Shown: positions 17,785-26,820 of the stretch, piece after piece
Layout: every line of letters starts with the position of its first letter
Numbering within the stretch: position 1 is the first letter of the stretch
Assembly (NCBI GenBank): GCA_030849075.1
Contig: JASAOO010003205.1
Location: 1-28,687, forward strand
Direction: 5' to 3'
Length of the DNA: 28,687 nucleotides
From: Zelonia costaricensis
Lineage: Eukaryota; Euglenozoa; Kinetoplastea; Trypanosomatida; Trypanosomatidae
Translations under genes and position numbers: made by a program
The notes under the pieces: model-generated
What the model was told of the DNA's origin: nothing
The model's input: the letters and a program-made list of their open reading frames with translations, nothing else
The model's database searches: none

Positions 17785-17804
17785 ACACACACACACACAC
17801 ACAC
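17785..17804. repeat. (AC)10 microsatellite
   Basis: 20-nt AC run on the plus strand, about 170 bp from the (TG)n run at 17584 and in opposite orientation. Confidence 0.9.
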
Positions 17805-18482
17805 GCGGGCACTCCGGAAGCGGGGTGGAAGAGAGAAGATGCACGACGGACTCACAAGTAAGGGAGTGCGCTTGTGCCCACCGCCGGCCGTGGATACTCA
17901 AACACGCACGAGCACGCGGCTGTCGCGGTGAGCGCGGATGGGGAGAAGGGGAGAAGGGAGACAGCGAAAGTGAACGGCCCACAGTACCAGGTGAAGTGAG
18001 TGAGAAAGGTCGCCAACCCAACGGGGAAAAAAAAAGTGGAAGGCGAAGAGTGTGCAGGTGCACGCAAAGCACGCTCAGATAGACAGACACACAAACAGGG
18101 GAGGCTCGACAAGGAGGAGAGAGGGGACGCAGAGGTGCCTCTTTGTGCGTCTCGACTCGGCTGGAGCGGAGGTGCAGTGCCGGCGCGAGGCGTGCAGAGA
18201 GGCCTCAGAAAGGAAAAAAAAGGGAGGGAAAAAGAGAACAAAGAGGAACACGTCAACACCCAAGACGCAACGGCGGCGCGCAACACTCAGCCACAAAATA
18301 CAGAGACGGGGGGAGAGAGAGAGATGGAGCGAGGCTCGCTCACGCGGCCACGTGCGAGAGCGATAGAGAGAGAGAGAGAGCGACAGCGACAAGAAGAGAA
18401 AAGGGAAAAAGACGGAAGGGAGACAAGAGGAATGAAAAGGGCGTGCGTATGACTGCAGGGGGAGGGAAGGGGGGAAGGGAAA

Positions 18483-18518
18483 GGGGGAGGTTGGGTAGGG
18501 AGGGTTGGGTAGGGAGGG
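18483..18518 (+). repeat. G-tract repeat with quadruplex potential
   Basis: A tandem duplication of a 14-nt unit containing TTGGGTAGGGAGGG gives six GGG runs separated by 1-2 nt loops, preceded by a G5 run. This fits the canonical intramolecular G-quadruplex pattern on the plus (non-template) strand relative to right-to-left transcripts: the quadruplex would form in DNA, while the RNA is C-rich. Confidence 0.7.
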
Positions 18519-18654
18519 CAACGCAGCCGACCTCTTCTCACGCCACGTACGGGAAGGAGAGGAAACAAAACAGAAAAGCGACACAAAAAAGCGAGAAAAG
18601 GTGGGGGGATGTACACTAGACACACAAGCGCTCGCACACACAGACAAGCACAAG

Positions 18655-18673
18655 CACACACACACACACACAC
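18655..18673. repeat. (CA)n microsatellite
   Basis: 19-nt CA run on the plus strand in the kinase-to-sestrin spacer. Confidence 0.9.
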
Positions 18674-19214
18674 GCACACAAACACACGCACGCTGGAGTG
18701 CGGACGAATCGGAATCAACGTAACCAAAGCTCAGGTGAGACAGCCGGAGTGCACAAGAAGGGGAAAAAACGGGAAGGGAGTCGAGACGGAGGAGAGGAAC
18801 AACAGGAGCAACAACCGGCAGCAAATCGAAGCCGCAACGGCAGGCGGACCGAGTCAAACAGGACGGAGGGAGGAGGGAGGGAGATCGGTTTCTCTTACGG
18901 TGAGCCACAGCGGCGACCACGTGTGCTTAACGGAGGAAGGGGCGGAAAAGGCAAACGAAACGAAAAAAAAAAAGAAGAACGAGTCACAGAAGGAGGGGAC
19001 TTGTGTGGGGAAGAGGACGGCCCACGCAACGAGAACCAAAGAAGAACAACGACAATTGGGGGGAGGGGGGGAAGCGCCTGTTGTGCGTGCGTCTTCTTTC
19101 TTTCTCCCTACCCAGCGGCAGCACCAGCACACACACTCACAGCAACTTGGACAGACACACGGCCACGCACGGCCACGCACACAACGGGTCACGGCGCCGC
19201 GACGGCCTGATCCC

Positions 19215-19226
19215 TTTTTTTTTTTT
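19215..19226 (-). repeat. T12 homopolymer (A12 on the transcript strand)
   Basis: Twelve T on the plus strand, so an A-run on the transcript strand in the kinase 3' flank. It could be the remnant A-tail of a degenerate retroposon of the SIDER type, but I see no supporting element boundaries or target-site duplication. Confidence 0.6.
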
Positions 19227-20542
19227 GGATATCCTTTCCTTCTTTGCTTTGCTACCTTTCCTTTTGTGAGTCTCTATCGCGGTCCGAATATGTGGGAAGT
19301 GATGGAGATGAGAATAGAAGACAAACAGAGCTGTAGGCGTCGTACCGCCAGGTGAGGAGGGGGGAGGGGGGGACACCTAAGCACACACACACACGGAGCG
19401 GGGTGCCGGCAGCCACAGCACGCAGCGGGGAGCTGGGTGCCGAGGTTGGGAGGGGTTGAGGAAGGCAAGGCGGGGGTGGGGAAGCGGAAAAGGTTCACCA
19501 CGCAGCGGACGCACGCGAGTGACGACAGTTGGGGGGAGGAGGGGCGGCGGACAACGCACCGGGAAGGGCTTCGACGGAAAAAAGAAACCAAGGGACCTGT
19601 GGTCGTGTGTACGTGTGTGTGTAGGTGCGGGAGCGGTGTGTGTGTGTGTATGTGTGTGTGTGAGGGGGATAGATGGTGGAAGGTTGGATTTGAGGAAGGA
19701 AGGATAGCACGGAACGCACACGAACGGAGTCACCCGAGGCTTGCCCAAAGCAGCGACACCCCCCTCCTCTCCTTCTTTGCCTTCCCTGCAACTTCAGTGG
19801 AGGAGATGTCCGTGGGGACACGTCCGGCTCAACTCTGCGCCGCCACAGCGAGAGAGGGGGGGGGGGACCAGGGCAACAGAGAAGGGAGAGCGGCGGCGTC
19901 GGCGTCACTCCCCGCAAGAGTCGCCTCACAGTACTCTGCGGACCGCACAGCATCGCACTCTTTCTGAGTTCCCTCGCTCGCTGCCGCCCTTCTTACCGCC
20001 GCCGCAAAAAAAAAAAAAACACGTACACGTTGGCGGGCAAGACGAGTCGGGGAGCTGAACAGGAGTGGAAACCTAGCTCCGTGGCAGGCAGCCACCGCTG
20101 CTGCTGCATCGCTGCGAGGTCGCGTGCAACCGCGTCTACGTGCGGGTGGTGGCGGAGCGCGTCGAGCCTGTTGCTCGTCTTCTCAGGTCGCGGGTTTCGT
20201 TGTGGCTTTTGTTTGCTTGGCAGGCTGCGTACGTGTCAGGTGGGGGGGGGGGCGTAGGGAAACATCATCACCCCGCGCACACCTTCCACGCGGTGGAGGA
20301 GAGAACAGGGGGTGGGAGGTGAAGGAGTAACGAAGAGGGAAGGTGGAGAGAAGGGCTGGCAGGACTCGTTGCGGGGGGGGGGGGCGGGGGGGCGGGAGGC
20401 CAGAGAAGAAGAAGAGCACCAGAGAGCGGGGCAGGACTGGAGGACAGCACGCGGTGCCGGCGACGTTGCACAAAGACAGGGCTGAGAAAATCCCACAGAT
20501 CACCATACACACACAGACATCAACACACGCGAACACGAGCAA

Positions 20543-20562
20543 ACACACACACACACACACAC
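20543..20562. repeat. (AC)10 microsatellite
   Basis: 20-nt AC run on the plus strand. Confidence 0.9.
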
Positions 20563-20744
20563 CCTCCCGTCTTCGTCGCCCGATTCTCCTTCACCGCCTC
20601 GCTGCTCTCGTCATCGCATCGCTCCGCCCTCCCTCCATTCGTCTGTTGGGTATTGTACACTAAAAATGTGAGCAGGAGGGCAAGGAAGAGGGGAGAGTGG
20701 CAGTCAGGTGGGAGAGTTGACGGAAGGTGCGTGGCCGAGGAAGG

Positions 20745-20776
20745 AAACACACAAACACACAAACACACAAACACAA
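20745..20776. repeat. AAACACAC tandem repeat, four units
   Basis: Four consecutive 8-nt units, the last with one mismatch. On the transcript strand this reads as GTGTGTTT repeats, a GU-rich element in the presumed 3' UTR of the kinase mRNA. Confidence 0.85.
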
Positions 20777-21544
20777 GCACGCGCGGAGAAGGCAAAGGGC
20801 ATTGAGGCGGAGGGAGAAGGGAAAACAGCAATGTGTGGAAAGCAGCAGCCGAGTGTCTGCAGATTCCCTAACACCATCCCCAGCGCGCCCGTCAACCTTC
20901 TCCTGCATCTCCCTGTCCGCCTCGTAGACCTTCGCCACTCTAGCTCTTCTCACCACCGTCGTTTAGACGTCTGTCTGTGTTGAGCAGCACTCCCCCCCCC
21001 CTCCTCCCCCTTCTCACTTCCCTTCCCCACCTCATGTAGAGCTGCGAAGAAGAACAACAACAAGTAGGACAGCAAACAAGAAGCGGAGTTGCACCATACA
21101 TAAAGGGAAGGAGAAGACGACGGAACAGAAAACAAAGGAAGAACCAACACAAGAGAGCAAGAAGAGGCACGGCGGCGTGCACGTGGAAAGCATACGCGCA
21201 CATAGGGACCACACAAGCACACCGACGCAGACGCACCCGTACACCCACACGATAGCCGTTTGTGTATGTGTGTGAGTGTGCACGTGTGGCACAACGAAAA
21301 CGGAGCCAAACAACAACAACAGAAAAAAAAAACAGCATTAGCACAGACACCGTGACGTTCGTACGCCGCTCACAGGAGAGGCGGTGGTGAACGCGGTAGC
21401 GGGCGCTCCAGTTGTGCTGCTGACTACGCCCACGCACCGGTTCACTCGCCAACCTGCCCCAAACGCCTTCCGCGTTGGGGCAGGTGGTGCGAGCGGAAAG
21501 AAAGAAAAAAGAGTGAACAAAGGAGGGAGAGAGGGAGGGACAAC

Positions 21545-21556
21545 CATATATATATG
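21545..21556. repeat. 12-bp A/T palindrome CATATATATATG
   Basis: Perfect palindrome in a GC-rich spacer, one of two conspicuous A/T islands in the window (the other is beside the PP4R1-like stop). Confidence 0.8.
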
Positions 21557-23037
21557 TGAAGCGGAAGGGCGGCGGCGACGTTCAAGTACGCACAAGGACA
21601 TACAGTCAAGAGCGATCGGTGACGACCTCCCGAGTTGTGAGGGTGTCCTTCCCCCTAATACGCACACACATACAGACACACACACACACACATGCACATG
21701 CAAACGCACATACGCAGCTTTGTCAGCCTTCAAACTTCGCCGTCCACACACTCGGGAAAGAGAGAGAGAGGAGGGGGGGAAGAGAGGCGTGTACCGCACA
21801 CCCCAAAAGCGAAGCAGAAAGCCAGGGGGCTCACCTCCGTCACACCAGCGGCGCTTCAGCCGCGCGAAAGACAGCAATGAAGAAAAAAAAGGACGGAGAC
21901 GGCACCACAGACAGTGGAAGAGAAAAACAGGAAAGGGACGAGCAAGAACAGCACCGCAGCGACGTCGTGCTCGCAAGACGACCACACGAACGAACACACA
22001 CACACACACAGAAGCCGAAAAAGAGTGGAGCACATGGGCAGAGAGAGAAAGGTGGAGAAGAGGAAGTAGAGGAGGTGCCTCTAAACTACACGCGAGAGGC
22101 GGCGGGAAGGGTGGGGAAGAAGTGAGAAAACTGAAGTCAAAAAGTTCATTCGCATGCGCTGAAGGACATACACGCACACACACACGCACGCATGCACGTC
22201 CGCCCGGAGGCTAACAAGAAAAGGAGAAAAAAAAAACAGAAAGGACCACCACCGCGCACACAACTCCACTTGTTTACTTCGTCTCTGCTTTTTTGTCCCC
22301 ATGCAGCGGGCACAAGAGAGAAACACACGAAAGAGAAGAAGAGAATGGCAGGCGGCACCGCTTCAGCTAACCAGGGAAAATATGTCACACAGACATGGAC
22401 CATCAACGCCCCCCCCCCTTTTCCTTTCCCCTTTCCCTCCACTTCTCGCCGCACCCCAACCCCGCCATCACGCACGGGGCACGCGCCCCGAGGCGGACAA
22501 CACCGCACGAGCCGAAGCTCGTGGGGTGAGGGGTGAGGGGGGGGGGCCTCGGTCCGCGTCGCATAGACGCGGTGGAGGGGACGCAGAAAACAGAGGAGGG
22601 TGGAGTCGGGCCGTCTGTGTGCGTAGAAGAGGAAGCAGTGCGCACCGGACATGTCACGAGACAACAGCAACAAAGAAAAAAACAAAAGACAGCAGCAACT
22701 CATGTCGAAGGCAACAAGAAGGTCACAAACGGAACCGCCACCGCTCACCCAGATACAGACATGGACACAGACACACACACAAACACACGTAACAGGACGA
22801 GTGCATCACAGCTGAGGCATCTCGGGCAACTATGAAGGGGGGGGGAGAAGAAGAAGGGAGTACGGAGGAAGGGTGTCCGTGCGGCATCCTCAGCAGACAC
22901 GAGCGTGACGCGTCTGAGCATCGCTGCACAATTCACAGGCACCGCGAGGCGGGGAGTGGGGGGGGGAAGCGAGGATGGAGGAAGGGAGGTGAGAGAGTGA
23001 GAGAAGTCTTGACCAGTGGAGGCAGACGAGCCACACC

Positions 23038-23045
<8 letters not shown>

Positions 23046-23070
<25 letters not shown>
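23046..23070. repeat. (CA)n microsatellite at the kinase 3' end
   Basis: 25-nt CA run on the plus strand starting 37 nt beyond the kinase stop codon, so (GU)n early in its 3' UTR. Confidence 0.95.
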
Positions 23071-23106
23071 TCCCGTCTTACCTCATCCGAGAACGGCGCT
23101 CTTACC

Positions 23107-23922
23107 TTACGTGGAGAGCAGCTTCGGGTCCCACTCGACCTGGAACCACGGGTGGTTGATGACGTCCTCCATCGAAATGCGCTTGCGCGGGTCGACGGTG
23201 AGCATGCGCGCCACGAGGTCCTTGGCGGAATCGCTGATGTGCCGGATCATCTGATAGTCGCCTCGCTCAATCTTGCCCAGCAGCACGTTCATGTTGCGGT
23301 CCTCGAAGGGCAGGCGCCCAGCAAGCATCACGTACAGCACCACGCCGCAGCTCCAGATATCCGCCGACAGCCCGTTGTAGCCGCGCTCCATCAGCACCTC
23401 CGGCGCGACGTAGTTGGGTGTGCCGCAGATGGTCTGCAGGAGCACATCCTGCTGCAGGTTGCTGAGCCCGAAATCGGAGATCTTGAGAGTGCCAGTCGCG
23501 TCGAGCAGGAGGTTCTCCGGCTTGAGGTCGCGGTGCGCGAAGCCCTTGGAGTGGCAGTAGTACATGCCGGCAATGAGCTGGTGGAAGTATTGCCGCGCCG
23601 TCGGCTCATCGAAGCGCTTGGCGGCCACAATCTTGTCGAAGAGCTCACCCCCCGTGACGAGCTCCAGAACTAGGTAGTAATGGTTGGTTGACTGGAGCAC
23701 CTCCTGCAGCTTCACGACATTCTGCTGGCGCAGGCTACGCATGATGGCCACCTCGCGCAGCATCTGGTCCTCCATGTTCTCTTTCTTGAGGCGGCGCTTG
23801 TCCACAATCTTGATGGCCCACGTGCGGCCCTGCGGGTCCGTGCCGAGGCGCACCTTGGAGAAGTTGCCGGAGCCGATCTGCTTGCCCAGCGTGTACTGGC
23901 CAACCATAATCGATTGGTCCAT
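23107..23922 (-). CDS. Ser/Thr protein kinase, CAMK group, CAMKL/SnRK (CIPK)-like, 271 aa
   Basis: A complete and apparently active catalytic domain. The Gly-rich loop IGSGNFSKV (16-24), VAIK-type Lys38, helix-C Glu57, HRDLKPEN with Asp132 and Asn137, DFG Asp150, and the activation segment LLQTICGTPNYVAPE are intact. Thr164 sits at the position of AMPK Thr172, the LKB1-type activation site. The activation segment and ADIWSCGVVLYVMLAG are most like SNF1/AMPK-related and plant CIPK kinases. The protein starts nine residues before the kinase domain and ends about 15 residues after helix I (KLLST). It therefore lacks the UBA, NAF/FISL or KA1 regulatory tails of those families, and control must come from partners or phosphorylation. 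The ATG at 23922 fits a predicted 5' UTR free of ATGs; Met6 is a less likely start. The class is sure; the subfamily is moderately sure. Confidence 0.93.
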   Translation of the reverse strand: MDQSIMVGQYTLGKQIGSGNFSKVRLGTDPQGRTWAIKIVDKRRLKKENMEDQMLREVAIMRSLRQQNVVKLQEVLQSTNHYYLVLELVTGGELFDKIVAAKRFDEPTARQYFHQLIAGMYYCHSKGFAHRDLKPENLLLDATGTLKISDFGLSNLQQDVLLQTICGTPNYVAPEVLMERGYNGLSADIWSCGVVLYVMLAGRLPFEDRNMNVLLGKIERGDYQMIRHISDSAKDLVARMLTVDPRKRISMEDVINHPWFQVEWDPKLLST

Positions 23923-24537
23923 GGCGGCGGCGGCGGCGGGGCGGGGGTGAGGGCGAGGAATGGGATGGGATGTGTGGGTGAGAGTGCGGGAAAGGCGATT
24001 CTGGGGAGGGAGGAGGGCCCCGGTGGATCGGACAGGGTGGGGAGCGGGTAACGAATGCGGAAGCGATCAACTAAAAGCGAGCAATCGAGCAGCGGGCGAG
24101 GAGTTCGCGTCTACAAAGACTGTGGCGGGGTGCGCGTGATGTGAAGGAGGGGAGGGAGGGGGGGGAAGGCGGCGTGCAGGCGTCGGTGCGTGGGCGCGCG
24201 TGCGTGTGCGTGTGTGTGGTGCGGGAATAGAGCGAGCAGTGGAGAAGAAAAAGGAGAGAGAGGTGGGGTAAGGGAGGAGAGGCACACATGCGCGCCCAAG
24301 CATCCATCGAAGAGGACTGACTCTGTGTGCATCTGCGCGCGTGCTTGCCGTTGCGCCGAGATCCAGGATGCACGACTTGACAGGTAGAAGAACATGAGGC
24401 GGCTTTGTTTTCCCCTCTTTGCATCTTGTGCTTGACGACGCTGACGACGGGACGCACGCGGGGAGGGGTCGGCACACCTCCGAGTCACAGACACACGCGC
24501 AGACGACTCCTCACGCGGCTGCCAGTCACACCCCGCG
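23923..24537. other. Compact 0.6-kb spacer between the 574-aa gene and the kinase
   Basis: The shortest spacer in the window. It holds the kinase splice signals and, immediately 5' of the kinase ATG on the transcript, a short (CCG)n run (23923-23939) that could slow scanning ribosomes. No gene is seen. Confidence 0.6.
24120..24121 (-). promoter_or_regulatory. Predicted spliced-leader acceptor AG for the kinase gene
   Basis: The transcript strand carries two pyrimidine tracts, at about 24242-24281 and 24143-24169. The first AG after both is at 24121-24120. The resulting 5' UTR of about 197 nt contains no ATG before the start at 23922. Confidence 0.4.
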
Positions 24538-26262
24538 TTAGGCAGCCGTCGCGTACAGGTAGGCGCGCGAGGCAGCCCGCTCCGCCACCACGCGGCGCAC
24601 CACTGCCTCCACGTCGGCCGTCCCCACCGCGAGGCCGCCGTCTCCTCCACCCGCCAATGGCGTCAGCGACACCCGCGCGGCCTCCCTGGCGTCCCGGTCC
24701 CGCGCGAGCCCCCGCAGCGCAACGCGCGTGTCATGCCACAGCCGCGCCGTGGCATCGACATCCGCGAGGACAGAGGGGCCCGCGGGAGATGTGGAGTGCG
24801 TTGAGGAGAGGGGGTCACCCACGGCGGCCTCGCGCACAGACGTGGCGGCGCTGCTCCCGTGTGTGCTCCCCCGCAGTCGCCGCTCCACGCAGGCGCGCAG
24901 GTCCGCTTGCAGGTCGCGCAGCGTACCCGCATCGCCATCGCAGGACCCGCACGCACCAGCCGACGCAGTGGGCTGCCAAGGCCGCCCGGACGCCGCTGTG
25001 TGAGGCGACGGTGCGGCGGCGGCGCTCCGGCGGAGGCCTGTGTGAGGGGGCACCGCCTGCCGAGCCGTCGCCACTCGCGCGCGCGGGGGTAACGCGGTGG
25101 CGTGGAGGGCGTGCCGCTCGGCGCACCGCCGCATGGCTGCTGCAGGGCCGCGCTCGAAGCAGCCTGAGGTCAGGAGGGCTGCCAGCGAGGGCTTGTACGG
25201 GGTTCGCGCCGAGCGTGGCGAGGAGCTCGGCGTGGCCGACTCGGATGCCTCTGCGTGCTCGCCCACAGCGTGGTTGATACGGAGGACCGTCCGACTGCTT
25301 TGCAACTGCGCGCCGCCTCGTGACGAGCTGGTGTGCTGCTGCGTCGACACAGCCGTGCCCCTTTGTGAACCTGCCCCTCCCTCATCCGCCACATTGTCGC
25401 TGAAGAGAGTGCGGTTGAGCAGACCAGACGGGTTCCACGGGGCCCACACCCCGTGCCACGAGGCAGCGGGTCGCGCCGGTGGGGCGGGCAGACGGGCGGC
25501 TGCTCGGGGCGGCGAAGAGGTGAAACTCGGCGCGGTGGTGGGTGCCGCACTCTTCCCTTCCTGCGGCGCAGCACCCGCTCTGGAGGCGGGGGCCTCGTAC
25601 GCGAAGGCATCGGCGAGGTTGCCGCTGCCCAACGAGCTGTCCTCTGCGCCCTCGTTCGGGTCCACGTACAGCTGCCGCGGACTGGGAGCATGCGTGGCCC
25701 ACTGTGGTGTGGCCCTCCCCCACTCACCGACGGAGTCCACCTCCGGTGCAGCCCCGCGGCGGTGGTGGACACTCCGCGTCGTGGGCGAGGACGCTGCACG
25801 TTCATCTACATGTGCGACGCCGCGTGGAGGCCGCCACTGGCGAGGGGAGGGGCCACGCGGCGATGTCGACGGCGATGGCGGTGTGAAGATCGGGTACCAC
25901 GGCGACATGGCTACCCTGGGCACACGTGGGGAGGGCACATCGGGGGCTGCAGCCATTGGTGCGCCGTTATGCGCTTCACTGACTGAAGACTCGGTCGGCA
26001 CGGTGCGAGGCGTGGGTCGCGGAGGACGGTGCAGCAACACCGATCGACGCGCCCCACTCTCTGTGTTACTGCGGTTGGGATCGACCCGCACACGGCGGTG
26101 CCACGTCGAGCTGCCCGCTGCACTTCCTCGATGCTCCTGCTCCAGCTTCTCCATTCGCGACTCCTGGTGCGTTCGGAGCAGCACCGCACTCCGCGTCGGA
26201 CGCACCTGCGGCGCTGTCGACGGCGGTGCCCGCTTACAGATGCTGTCGATATAGGCCTGCAT
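24538..26262 (-). CDS. Hypothetical protein, 574 aa, mostly disordered
   Basis: Not recognised. The frame is open a little further to a TTG at 26289, but the first ATG is at 26262 (MQAYIDSICKRAPP), 68 nt after a predicted splice acceptor; the stop is TAA at 24538-24540. The sequence is rich in Ser, Pro, Ala and Arg with many SP/TP pairs (for example FTPPSPSTSPRGPSPRQW near residues 127-144), suggesting a heavily phosphorylated, unstructured protein. Only the N-terminal 15 residues and the C-terminal part look ordered: LRDLQADLRACVERRLRG, then from about 500 LADVDATARLWHDTRVALRGLARD and VEAVVRRVVAERAASRAYLYA, which are amphipathic helices and could form a short coiled coil. It has no signal peptide or membrane segment. 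Basic and Pro-rich character is compatible with a cytoskeletal or RNA-associated protein, but no function is claimed. Confidence 0.75.
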   Translation of the reverse strand: MQAYIDSICKRAPPSTAPQVRPTRSAVLLRTHQESRMEKLEQEHRGSAAGSSTWHRRVRVDPNRSNTESGARRSVLLHRPPRPTPRTVPTESSVSEAHNGAPMAAAPDVPSPRVPRVAMSPWYPIFTPPSPSTSPRGPSPRQWRPPRGVAHVDERAASSPTTRSVHHRRGAAPEVDSVGEWGRATPQWATHAPSPRQLYVDPNEGAEDSSLGSGNLADAFAYEAPASRAGAAPQEGKSAAPTTAPSFTSSPPRAAARLPAPPARPAASWHGVWAPWNPSGLLNRTLFSDNVADEGGAGSQRGTAVSTQQHTSSSRGGAQLQSSRTVLRINHAVGEHAEASESATPSSSPRSARTPYKPSLAALLTSGCFERGPAAAMRRCAERHALHATALPPRARVATARQAVPPHTGLRRSAAAAPSPHTAASGRPWQPTASAGACGSCDGDAGTLRDLQADLRACVERRLRGSTHGSSAATSVREAAVGDPLSSTHSTSPAGPSVLADVDATARLWHDTRVALRGLARDRDAREAARVSLTPLAGGGDGGLAVGTADVEAVVRRVVAERAASRAYLYATAA

Positions 26263-26330
26263 GACGTGCGGGGAGGAGATGTGAAACAATCTATGGTTGG
26301 TCGGGTGTGTGATGATCTAGTCAGGGGTGG

Positions 26331-26332
26331 CT
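26331..26332 (-). promoter_or_regulatory. Candidate spliced-leader acceptor AG for the 574-aa gene
   Basis: A C-rich pyrimidine tract on the transcript strand (about 26341-26362) is followed by its first AG at 26332-26331. The resulting 68-nt 5' UTR has no ATG before 26262. Confidence 0.4.
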
Positions 26333-26720
26333 TGGGTTGTGAAGGGGGGGGGGGGAAGAGGGACCGAGATGATCTCGAGGCTGCCCAGGGGGAGGGGGGA
26401 GGGTGGACGCGCGACACGGGGAGAAAGGAGGAGGAGCGGCGCAAGATGGCGCCCCCTCTCTTCGCTGTGCTTGCTCCACCACACCCTCGTGAGTCACCAC
26501 AGGGCAGGTCACCTAGAGCGGGTGAGGCGTGCCGTGGACGCTGCGGTGCCCGCAACAGTGCAAAAGCGGTCAGCACCAACAACAACACAAAGACAAGAGG
26601 CGTCGAGAGAAGGCAATTGGTGCATAAGACGTGGCGCAGCCAGCTGCATCGCACAGGGTGCGGCAAGAGAGTGCGAGATGCGAGGCGAATATGTGCGCGC
26701 ACAACTTGGTGATGCGGGGT

Positions 26721-26734
26721 GGGGGGGGGGGGGG
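26721..26734 (+). repeat. G14 homopolymer
   Basis: Fourteen consecutive G shortly before the ambiguous base at 26780; a likely difficult region for sequencing and assembly. Confidence 0.85.
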
Positions 26735-26756
26735 CGTCCACCCTCGTTGTCCATGG

Positions 26757-26820
26757 GCGTGGCCGCTCCACCTTCGACANGGTAAGGTCGGCCTTGCGCG
26801 TGGCCGCTCCACCTTCGACA
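26757..26820 (+). repeat. Two direct copies of a 23-nt sequence flanking an ambiguous base
   Basis: Copies at 26757-26779 and 26798-26820 are identical, beginning GCGTGGCCGC and ending CTTCGACA, offset by 41 nt. The single N at 26780 immediately follows the first copy. This could be a true tandem duplication or an assembly join. Confidence 0.85.

Larger units (their letters stand above)
17533..23106. other. 5.6-kb gene-free spacer between the kinase and sestrin-like genes
   Basis: It should hold the kinase 3' UTR and the short sestrin 5' UTR. The plus strand is strongly purine-rich over long stretches, with many A-runs, G-runs and CA repeats. Open frames on both strands translate to low-complexity sequence, and none shows a recognisable domain. 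A T12 run at 19215-19226 and several polypyrimidine tracts (for example near 18029, 18964, 20007 and 22229 on the transcript strand) have no gene directly downstream. They could mark processed non-coding transcripts or simply background composition. Confidence 0.6.

Noticed and set aside
17533..18090. In-frame extension of the sestrin-like frame upstream of 17532
   Set aside because: It runs through the polypyrimidine tract and the (AC)n repeat, giving a Thr-His run, and lies 5' of the predicted splice acceptor.
19200..19240. T12 run considered as the tail of a SIDER-type retroposon
   Set aside because: Apart from the homopolymer I cannot identify element boundaries, signature sequence or a target-site duplication, so no mobile element is called.
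23152..23673. Plus-strand frame of 173 codons
   Set aside because: It is antisense to the kinase catalytic domain, which is unmistakable on the minus strand.
26263..26289. TTG-initiated extension of the 574-aa protein
   Set aside because: A non-ATG start is not expected in a nuclear trypanosomatid gene; the first ATG is at 26262. The same reasoning removes the GTG at 4009 for the 822-aa protein.
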